From the NCBI GenBank assembly GCA_946563605.1, contig CAMNVW010000117.1:1-5268 (forward strand): 5,268 bases of DNA, in the 5' to 3' direction. Below are positions 1 through 5,268 of the stretch, piece after piece; the first letter of the stretch is position 1; every line of letters begins with the position of its first letter. Below the pieces are notes generated by a model. That model saw only the letters and a program-made list of their open reading frames with translations, was not told the origin of the DNA and did not search any database. The stretch is from an uncultured Clostridia bacterium (GTDB lineage: Bacteria > Bacillota > Clostridia > Oscillospirales > Ruminococcaceae). The position numbers and the translations under genes were made by a program.

Positions 1-8
1 GGGGGCAA

Positions 9-24
9 GGGGGTGGCAACCCCC
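9..24 (-). repeat. GC-rich hairpin next to the candidate terminator
   Basis: On the minus strand GGGGGT (24-19) can pair with ACCCCC (14-9) around a 4-nt loop TGCC, giving a very stable 6-bp stem. It begins one base after the T-tract of the preceding hairpin. A further C5 run at 5-1 could compete for the same G run. No T-tract follows inside the window, so it is not a classical terminator on its own. It could be a transcript-end structure, a transcriptional pause element or one copy of an intergenic repeat. The window ends too soon to decide. Confidence 0.45.
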
Positions 25-25
25 T

Positions 26-49
26 AAAAAGAAAAGCTTCTGACTTTTC
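26..49 (-). terminator. Candidate weak intrinsic terminator after rdgB
   Basis: Four nucleotides after the rdgB stop, the minus strand can form a 6-bp stem of GAAAAG (49-44) with CTTTTC (36-31) around a 7-nt loop. It is followed at once by five T residues (30-26). The position and T-tract fit a rho-independent terminator. The stem has only two G-C pairs and would be weak. A competing 4-bp pairing of CTTC (53-50) with GAAG (40-37) is possible. Confidence 0.4.
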
Positions 50-53
50 GAAG

Positions 54-635
54 TTAATATTTCTTCAATTCTTCGTACAGCTTTTGCAAAGCTTTGCCGC
101 GGTGGCTGATCTTATCCTTTTCCTCGCCGGAAAGCTGCGCAAAGCTCTTTTGACCCACATAAAAAATCGGGTCATAGCCAAAGCCGCCGTCTCCTGCCGG
201 CTCATAGCCGATCGTTCCTTCGCAGACGCCCTCGCAGTCAAGAATCTCATCCTCCGACAGCACGCAGGTGATATGCGCCGCAAAACGTGCGGTGCGCTTT
301 TCATCCGGTACGCCGGAAAGCTCCCCGATCAGGCGCTTGTTTCTTTCGGTGTACGGCACGTCTTCCCCATAATACCGCGCAGAATAAACGCCAGGTCTGC
401 CGTCGAGCGCATCCACGCAAAGTCCGCTGTCATCCGCTACGGTCGGCAGTTTGGTTGCGTGATAAACCGCCAGCGCTTTCAGGCGCGCGTTTTCGGCAAA
501 AGTCTTACCTGTTTCCTCCACCGAAATGCTGACGCCTGCCTGCTTTTGGCTGATGACCTCGATGCCGAGCGGTTTTAGTATGCGCTGAAATTCGACCACC
601 TTGCCCTGATTATTGGTTGCCAGCACCAGTTTCAT
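54..635 (-). CDS. rdgB: XTP/dITP diphosphatase (RdgB/HAM1 family non-canonical purine NTP pyrophosphatase)
   Basis: This cytoplasmic housecleaning enzyme hydrolyses dITP, ITP and XTP to the monophosphates and pyrophosphate, keeping deaminated purines out of DNA and RNA. The 193-residue length is typical of the family. The N-terminal nucleotide-binding motif is TNNQGKVVEF (7-16). E41 in VEETGKTF and the acidic pair D68-D69 in ADDSGL are the expected metal and catalytic residues. RPGVYSARY (80-88), GGFGYDPIF (150-158) and the purine-recognition motif SHRGKA (177-182) complete the family signature. No key residue is missing. The ATG start places the first beta strand (KLVLATNN) directly at the N-terminus, as in homologues, and has a Shine-Dalgarno ten nucleotides upstream. 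It begins two nucleotides after the ftsY stop, so it is probably the last or a late gene of the smc-ftsY transcript. In Bacillus subtilis the equivalent gene lies elsewhere, next to rph. Confidence 0.97.
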   Translation of the reverse strand: MKLVLATNNQGKVVEFQRILKPLGIEVISQKQAGVSISVEETGKTFAENARLKALAVYHATKLPTVADDSGLCVDALDGRPGVYSARYYGEDVPYTERNKRLIGELSGVPDEKRTARFAAHITCVLSEDEILDCEGVCEGTIGYEPAGDGGFGYDPIFYVGQKSFAQLSGEEKDKISHRGKALQKLYEELKKY

Positions 636-637
636 GC

Positions 638-1582
638 TTATTCATCCTCCCCGTCTGCATCCTGTTCCTTGTCGGTTCCTGCAAACAGCGCTTCCACAAA
701 TTCTTTCGAGCGGAACGGCTTGAGGTCATCGATCTGCTCTCCCACGCCGATATATTTGATTGGGATGTTCAGTTCCTCTTTGATGCCGATGACCACACCG
801 CCGCGCGCTGTTCCGTCCAGCTTGGTCAGAATGATACCGGTAAGACCGGCAGCCTCCTGAAAGAGCTTCGCCTGATTGAGCGCGTTCTGACCGGTGGTGG
901 CATCCAGCACCAGCAGCGTCTCTTTTGCACAGCCCGGCGCTTCCCTTTCAATGACGCGCGCGATTTTGGAAAGCTCGTCCATCAGATTTTTCTTATTATG
1001 CAGTCTGCCTGCGGTGTCACAAATTACCACGTCACAGCCTCTTGCCTTGCCTGCATTGACTGCGTCGAACACAACCGCCGCAGGGTCGGAGCCTTCCTCA
1101 TGCTTTACAAGCTCCACCTGTGCACGGTCTGCCCAAATCTGCAGCTGGTCGATTGCCGCCGCGCGGAAGGTATCCGCCGCCGCCAGCAGCACCTTTTTGC
1201 CGTCCTTGCGCAGGTCATACGCAAGCTTGCCGATGGTGGTGGTTTTGCCGACGCCGTTGACGCCGATCACCAGAACAATCGCTGGTTTGGTGGAGAGGTT
1301 CAGCTCCTGATCGCCCTCCAGCATTTGTGCAACGGTCTCTTTGAGCGCCTCCTTGACCTCGTGTGCGTCACGCAAGCCTTTTTCCTTGACCTTTTTGCGC
1401 AGTTCGTCGCAGATGCGCGCGGATGTGACCGCGCCGACATCCGCCATGATTAAGTTTTCCTCAAGTTCCTCAAAAAAATCTTCATCAATTTTGGTGAAAG
1501 AGTTGAGCAGTGCGTCCACCTTTCCCATCATTGAATCTCTTGTCTTTTTTAAGCCTTCCGCAATTTTATTAAAGAATCCCAT
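638..1582 (-). CDS. ftsY: Signal recognition particle receptor FtsY (SRP-family GTPase)
   Basis: FtsY is the membrane-associated receptor that docks the Ffh/SRP-ribosome complex at the Sec translocon; the two GTPases activate each other reciprocally. The 314-residue protein begins with an amphipathic, basic stretch, GFFNKIAEGLKKTR (2-15), expected to contact lipid. A four-helix N domain follows to about residue 95. The NG GTPase shows G1 GVNGVGKTTT (107-116), the DTFRAAA motif (137-143) with QL at 146-147, G3 DTAGR (189-193), G4 TKLDG (253-257), and the closing GVGE...DDLKPF segment (279-290). It lacks the long acidic A domain of Escherichia coli FtsY, as is normal in Firmicutes. After the usual end of the fold (about residue 300) it carries a 14-residue acidic tail ending DGEDE. 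The SRP partner Ffh, a close paralogue, is excluded because there is no Met-rich M domain. The ATG start is fixed by the preceding AGGAGGT. It sits between smc and rdgB, probably cotranscribed with both. Confidence 0.98.
   Translation of the reverse strand: MGFFNKIAEGLKKTRDSMMGKVDALLNSFTKIDEDFFEELEENLIMADVGAVTSARICDELRKKVKEKGLRDAHEVKEALKETVAQMLEGDQELNLSTKPAIVLVIGVNGVGKTTTIGKLAYDLRKDGKKVLLAAADTFRAAAIDQLQIWADRAQVELVKHEEGSDPAAVVFDAVNAGKARGCDVVICDTAGRLHNKKNLMDELSKIARVIEREAPGCAKETLLVLDATTGQNALNQAKLFQEAAGLTGIILTKLDGTARGGVVIGIKEELNIPIKYIGVGEQIDDLKPFRSKEFVEALFAGTDKEQDADGEDE
646..650 (-). promoter_or_regulatory. Ribosome binding site of rdgB embedded in the end of ftsY
   Basis: GGAGG lies ten nucleotides before the rdgB ATG, inside the codons for the last residues of FtsY (GGG GAG GAT GAA TAA). 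Ribosomes finishing ftsY therefore stop on top of the rdgB initiation region. The ftsY stop and the rdgB start are only two nucleotides apart, so translational coupling is likely, though this is inferred from layout alone. Confidence 0.7.
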
Positions 1583-1589
1583 CTCTGTG

Positions 1590-1596
1590 ACCTCCT
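1590..1596 (-). promoter_or_regulatory. Ribosome binding site of ftsY (AGGAGGT)
   Basis: The minus strand reads AGGAGGT, an essentially full match to the anti-Shine-Dalgarno end of 16S rRNA. It lies seven nucleotides before the ATG of ftsY and within the 18-nt gap after the smc TAG. The site supports independent, efficient initiation of ftsY on a message shared with smc. Confidence 0.8.
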
Positions 1597-1600
1597 CACT

Positions 1601-4600
1601 CTATGCTTTCATTCCCAAACGGCTCTCCAGCTGGCTGATATCCAGCTGAAGCAATCTGGAAACACCCTTTTCCTGCATGGTCACCCCGTACATAATATCC
1701 GCTTCCTCCATCGTGCCGCGGCGGTGAGTGATTGCGATAAACTGGGTGTTGTCCGAAAGATTTTTTAAGTACCGCGCATACCGTGTGACGTTGACGTCAT
1801 CGAGCGCCGCTTCGATCTCATCCAGCATACAAAACGGCGACGGCTTCACCTTTAAAATCGCAAAATAAATCGCAATGGCGACCAGCGCCTTTTCTCCGCC
1901 CGAAAGCGAAGAAAGATTTTTGATGATCTTTCCAGGCGGCTGCACGTTGATTTCGATGCCCGACTCCAACACATTGTCGGGATCGGTCAGCACCAGTTCT
2001 CCATGTCCGCCCATGAACATTTCCTCGAAAACCTGCTGGAAGTTTTCATTTATTTTCTGAAAGCTCTCCGAGAACATCTGCCGCATCTGCGCGGTCAGTT
2101 CGCGAATCAGGCTCATCAGCTCGTTTCTCGACTGCTCGACGTCGCGCGACTGCTTTGTCAAAAACTCATACCGCTGGGAAACCTCACGGTACTCCTCGAT
2201 AGCGGCGACGTTGACCGAACCAAGCGCGCGTATCTTTGCTTTCAGTTCCGCCAGCTGGTTCTGCATCTGCGTTTCGTCCTTGATCTCCACCGCCATCGTC
2301 AAAGCGTCCGACCTTGTCATATTGTACTCGTCCCAGAGCTTCGCGATAATCTTGTCGTATTCGGTTTGCAGCAAGGTGCGCCGCTCGTCACAGCGCGCCA
2401 TCTGCGCCGCCGCACGTTCCCTGCGCGCGATGTGTTCCTTTTCCTCGCTGCGCCAAGCGGAGAGCTTTTGCTCCTCCCGATTGCGCTGTTCGATTGCCTT
2501 TTCTATCAGCGCGTTTTCCTGTGCGATGCCGTCGCTCAGCTCCTGCTTTCTCTGATGCAGCTGCTGAATCTTCCTTTCAAGCAATCTGCCGTTATTTTGC
2601 AGGTTGTTTACCTTATCCAACAGCGCCTGCACATGGTCGTTTTGCTGCTGCACCATCCCCATCAGCTGTTCTTTGACGTTGGTCAGCGACTCAATATCCT
2701 TTTGCAGCCCCAGAATGTTAAAGCGCAGCGCGTTGTGCTGCTCGCCCAAAACCTGTTTTGCCGACTGCAATTGATCCTGTTGTTCTTTGGCTTGTTCCAG
2801 CTTCAGCCGCAGCTGTTCCAATTCCTTTGCCACATGGCCGATCAGACTGTCGGCGTTGTCGGAGGTGCTGCGCAACTGTTCGAGCTTCTGCTTTACCTGC
2901 ATATATTCTTTTTGCATCTCACCGCGCATCCGGCACGCTTCTTCATAGCTCAGCTTGATGCGCTTATGCTCGGAAGTATAGGTGATTTTATCCTCGCTGC
3001 ACACCTTCAGCTGTGCCTGCACCGCCGCTTCTTCGGATTGCAGCTTTGCAATCTGCTGGGAAATCTGTTCGAGCTTCGGCGTCTCTTCCAAAAGCTGTGC
3101 CGAGAGCTTGCCGATTTCTTTGCGCAGGCTTTCGATTTCCTCCTTACGGGAAAGCAGACCTGTGCTCTTGGAAACCGAGCCGCCGGTCATCGAACCGCCT
3201 GTATTGACCAGCTGTCCGTCCAGTGTAACGACCCGAAAACGGTAGCCATAGTGCTTGGCGATGCGCACCGCCGCATCAATATCCTGTGCGACCGCTACTC
3301 TGCCGAGCAGATTTCCCACGATGCCGCGGTAACGCTCATCACAGCTGACCAGCTTGTCCGCGCACGCGACAAAGCCGTCCATCTGTTCAATGCCCTGCGC
3401 CGACAGCTTCTGCGGCTGAATCACATCCAGCGGCAAAAAGGTCGCGCGCCCTGCTTTTTGATATTTCAAATGATAGATTGCGTTTTTTGCGGCGGTCTCA
3501 TTTTCGGTGACGATATGCTGCAAGGAGCTGCCGAGCACCGTTTCAATCGCTGCGGCATATTCGGGCGCAGTCGTAATCAGCTGCGATACCGTTCCGACGA
3601 TTCCGGACAATCTGCCCTGCGCGCTTGCCGACAGCACGCTTTTGACGCTGCTGTAATAGCCTTCCAAGCTTTTTTCCATCTCGGTCAAAATGCTTGCCCG
3701 ATGTTCCAGCCGGTCTGACTGTCCCTGCAAGTCCCTGCGGTGTTCCTCCAGCTCCTCTTTGATTTTCTGCTGCCGCTGCAGCTTGAGCTGATAGCCTGCC
3801 GCTGCGTTTTGCAGCGTTTGCTCGCGTTCACAAATATCCTTGAGCAGCTCTTCACATTCGGTCAGTTCCTGCTTTAATGCGGCGACGCCCTCATCCCGTT
3901 CGGTCTGCGAGCCTTCGAGCAGCTGCAAGCGCTGGGTCGTCTCCTCAAAAAGCGTTGTGAAGGAAACACGGTTGAGCTTTTGCTTGGTGATATCCTGTTC
4001 ATAGGCGGAACGCTGACCTTTCATCTGTACGATGGCTGTGCCAAGGGCGCTCAGATCCTCGTCGATCGAAGCCATCTCCTGCCGGAGCTGTTCGCTGTCC
4101 GCCATTGATTTATCAAGCGCCGTCTGCTTTTCGTCCAGTTCCTTCTGGTTGTCCTTCAGGCGGTTCTTGGTTTCATCCTTATTTTCGGTATAGGAGAGGA
4201 TTTCTTCATGCGTTTCCTGGATGGATTTTGTGTTGTGCTGCAAATCGTTGTCCGCGACTGCAATCTCGGAATCGCAGCTTGACTGTTCGGCTTTCATCGC
4301 GGAAACCTGATTGCGCCGGCGGTCGATCTCCACCGCACAGTTTTGTGCAGCTTCAAAGCCCTCCTGAATCCGGTGCTGATACTCCTCCAGCACCGCCGCA
4401 ATATCCGAACAGCGGTTTTTGGCGACCAGATATTCCTGCTCCTGCTCGTCCAGCAGCGCGCGCGATTTTTCCATCGTATGCGCCCACAAAGAAACCTCCA
4501 CCGTCTTTTTCTGGGCAGAGAGCGCAAGAAAACGGTTTGCCTTATCCGACTGTTCCCGAAGCGGTTCGACCCTCACTTCCAACTCCGCCATGATATCCTT

Positions 4601-5173
4601 TAAACGCAGCAGATTTTCATAAGCGTTTTCCAGCTTTTTCTCCGCTTCCTCCTTGCGGTAGCGATAGCGGCTGATGCCTGCGGCTTCTTCAAAGATTTCC
4701 CTGCGCTGGGTGGATTTGACCGAAACGATTTCCTCTATTCTGCCCTGTCCGACGATGGAATAACCATCCCTGCCAAGCCCCGTATCCATCAGCAGTTCGG
4801 TGATGTCCTTTAAACGCACCGCCGTTTTATTGATGCGGTACTCACTCTCGCCGGAGCGGTAGAGCTTGCGGGTGATGGTCACATCGTCCGCATCCACCGC
4901 AAACTGGCGATCTGTATTGTCTATCGTCAGCGAAACGCTCGCGAAGCCGGTCGGCTTGCGGTCGCGCGTACCGAGGAAGATGACGTCCTCCATCTTTTCG
5001 CCGCGCAGATTGCGGGTGGATTGCTCGCCCAATACCCATCGCACCGCGTCGGAAATATTGCTCTTCCCGCTGCCGTTCGGTCCCACAACAGCGGTCAATC
5101 CCCTGCCGAACACAAGCTCCGTCTTATCGGGGAAGGATTTAAAGCCCTGTATCTGTAAGGATTTTAACTGCAA
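1601..5173 (-). CDS. smc: Chromosome segregation/condensation ATPase Smc, full length
   Basis: Smc is the core ATPase of the bacterial Smc-ScpA-ScpB complex, which extrudes DNA loops and helps resolve and segregate chromosomes on the nucleoid. The 1190-residue product matches the usual length of about 1180-1190. The N-terminal head has the GFKSF start motif (residues 10-14), Walker A GPNGSGKS (31-38), the LRG motif (56-58) and a Q-loop near Q143. A long coiled coil rich in Glu, Gln, Lys and Leu covers about 165-510. The hinge is about 519-670 and contains GRATFLPLDV and the Gly-rich GGSMTGGS. A returning coil runs from about 675 to 1020. The C-terminal head has the ABC signature LSGGEKA (about 1090-1096), Walker B FCMLDE with D1118 and catalytic E1119, the D-loop after ALDD, and the switch histidine H1150 in ITHRRGT. 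Translation starts at TTG, chosen because the family begins M-x-L-K before GFKSF and a good Shine-Dalgarno precedes it. The frame is intact and all ATPase residues are present. It is followed 18 nt later by ftsY, a linkage conserved in Firmicutes. Confidence 0.98.
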   Translation of the reverse strand: MQLKSLQIQGFKSFPDKTELVFGRGLTAVVGPNGSGKSNISDAVRWVLGEQSTRNLRGEKMEDVIFLGTRDRKPTGFASVSLTIDNTDRQFAVDADDVTITRKLYRSGESEYRINKTAVRLKDITELLMDTGLGRDGYSIVGQGRIEEIVSVKSTQRREIFEEAAGISRYRYRKEEAEKKLENAYENLLRLKDIMAELEVRVEPLREQSDKANRFLALSAQKKTVEVSLWAHTMEKSRALLDEQEQEYLVAKNRCSDIAAVLEEYQHRIQEGFEAAQNCAVEIDRRRNQVSAMKAEQSSCDSEIAVADNDLQHNTKSIQETHEEILSYTENKDETKNRLKDNQKELDEKQTALDKSMADSEQLRQEMASIDEDLSALGTAIVQMKGQRSAYEQDITKQKLNRVSFTTLFEETTQRLQLLEGSQTERDEGVAALKQELTECEELLKDICEREQTLQNAAAGYQLKLQRQQKIKEELEEHRRDLQGQSDRLEHRASILTEMEKSLEGYYSSVKSVLSASAQGRLSGIVGTVSQLITTAPEYAAAIETVLGSSLQHIVTENETAAKNAIYHLKYQKAGRATFLPLDVIQPQKLSAQGIEQMDGFVACADKLVSCDERYRGIVGNLLGRVAVAQDIDAAVRIAKHYGYRFRVVTLDGQLVNTGGSMTGGSVSKSTGLLSRKEEIESLRKEIGKLSAQLLEETPKLEQISQQIAKLQSEEAAVQAQLKVCSEDKITYTSEHKRIKLSYEEACRMRGEMQKEYMQVKQKLEQLRSTSDNADSLIGHVAKELEQLRLKLEQAKEQQDQLQSAKQVLGEQHNALRFNILGLQKDIESLTNVKEQLMGMVQQQNDHVQALLDKVNNLQNNGRLLERKIQQLHQRKQELSDGIAQENALIEKAIEQRNREEQKLSAWRSEEKEHIARRERAAAQMARCDERRTLLQTEYDKIIAKLWDEYNMTRSDALTMAVEIKDETQMQNQLAELKAKIRALGSVNVAAIEEYREVSQRYEFLTKQSRDVEQSRNELMSLIRELTAQMRQMFSESFQKINENFQQVFEEMFMGGHGELVLTDPDNVLESGIEINVQPPGKIIKNLSSLSGGEKALVAIAIYFAILKVKPSPFCMLDEIEAALDDVNVTRYARYLKNLSDNTQFIAITHRRGTMEEADIMYGVTMQEKGVSRLLQLDISQLESRLGMKA

Positions 5174-5268
5174 ATTTTCACTTCTCCTTTTTGTATCCCC
5201 TGTACGAAAAGTAAGGTTGCTGTTTGTCCTGTTTTTCTTTTCAGCGATTGGATGTACTCTGCAAAACA
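5164..5268 (-). CDS. Possible C-terminal end of an upstream gene, cut by the window edge
   Basis: From the right edge of the window one minus-strand frame stays open for 34 codons and ends at a TAA whose last base is at 5164, overlapping the start of smc by 10 nt. The readable peptide begins CFAEYIQSLKRK and ends KGEVKICS. The KGE near the end is encoded by the Shine-Dalgarno region of smc, as is common where genes are packed closely. Against this being real, the stretch has A-rich third positions unlike smc, the smc frame is also open upstream here, and the third frame stops at a TGA ending at 5241. In many Firmicutes the gene before smc is rnc (RNase III), but this tail does not look like the usual RNase III C-terminus. 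A radical-SAM protein is another gene sometimes found there. I cannot identify the product, and the stretch may simply be intergenic. Confidence 0.3.
   Translation of the reverse strand, partial: CFAEYIQSLKRKTGQTATLLFVQGIQKGEVKICS
5184..5190 (-). promoter_or_regulatory. Ribosome binding site of smc (AAAGGAG), supports a TTG start
   Basis: The minus strand reads AAAGGAG, ten nucleotides before the TTG at 5173-5171. This site decides the start of smc. There is no in-frame ATG or GTG between the site and the conserved N-terminus, and the next in-frame ATG is codon 61, beyond the P-loop. A GTG at 5181-5179 lies nearer the site but is out of frame with smc and would run into a stop after five codons. 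Confidence 0.75.

Noticed and set aside
1..24. A G-quadruplex on the plus strand from the G5 runs at 1-5 and 9-13
   Set aside because: Only two G-tracts are visible in the window, and the second pairs readily with the C5 run at 20-24. A four-tract motif cannot be supported.
84..578. A 164-codon open frame on the plus strand, opposite rdgB
   Set aside because: It is fully contained in the complement of rdgB, whose catalytic motifs are all present on the minus strand.
617..1453. A 278-codon open frame on the plus strand, opposite ftsY
   Set aside because: It is antisense to intact FtsY GTPase motifs and has no recognisable family features. It is a shadow of the codon bias of the real gene.
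1793..1800. A perfect 8-bp palindrome TGACGTCA
   Set aside because: It lies inside smc codons for the conserved ABC head just after Walker B (D-V-N-V). Coding constraint and chance explain it, and there is no partner site.
2003..3718. A 571-codon open frame on the plus strand, opposite smc
   Set aside because: It lies wholly antisense to the Smc coil and hinge. Its Leu/Gln/Phe-rich, low-complexity composition is what the complement of coiled-coil codons gives, and no domain is recognisable. Smc motifs on the other strand leave no doubt about the real gene.
5174..5268. A promoter directly upstream of smc
   Set aside because: I looked for -35/-10 pairs on the minus strand. A GATACA-like hexamer lies near 5195, but no TTGACA-like box stands 16-18 nt before it. 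It is not strong enough to report.

Overview
This window carries an ordinary bacterial housekeeping cluster, all read on the minus strand. In transcription order it holds smc (chromosome condensation ATPase), ftsY (signal recognition particle receptor GTPase) and rdgB (XTP/dITP diphosphatase). All three are intact and can be named from their own motifs. I see no mobile element, CRISPR array, tRNA, rRNA, defence system or unexplained gene.

The organism is most likely a low-to-mid GC Gram-positive of the class Clostridia, perhaps of the Oscillospiraceae/Ruminococcaceae type. This is inferred from four things: the smc-ftsY linkage typical of Firmicutes, an Smc sequence of Firmicutes type, an FtsY lacking the long acidic N-terminal domain of enterobacteria, and strong purine-rich Shine-Dalgarno sites before every gene. 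Composition looks moderately GC-rich. Genus and species cannot be read from this window.

Layout from right to left: 5268-5174 is a short region upstream of smc. It contains the smc ribosome binding site and a frame that stays open from the window edge and stops 10 nt inside smc, possibly the tail of an upstream gene. 5173-1601 is smc, with a TTG start. After an 18-nt gap containing a near-consensus Shine-Dalgarno, 1582-638 is ftsY. Two nucleotides later, 635-54 is rdgB, whose Shine-Dalgarno lies inside the last codons of ftsY. The remaining 53 bases hold two adjacent predicted hairpins. The first is followed by a T-tract and is a candidate weak intrinsic terminator.

The tight spacing (10-nt overlap or none, 18 nt, 2 nt) and the lack of a convincing promoter inside the window suggest one polycistronic transcript that starts further upstream. 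The products act in separate processes: chromosome organisation and segregation (Smc with ScpA/ScpB), co-translational membrane targeting (FtsY with Ffh and SRP RNA) and nucleotide-pool sanitation (RdgB). The link between them is therefore growth-related housekeeping expression, not a shared pathway. No novel system is supported by this sequence.
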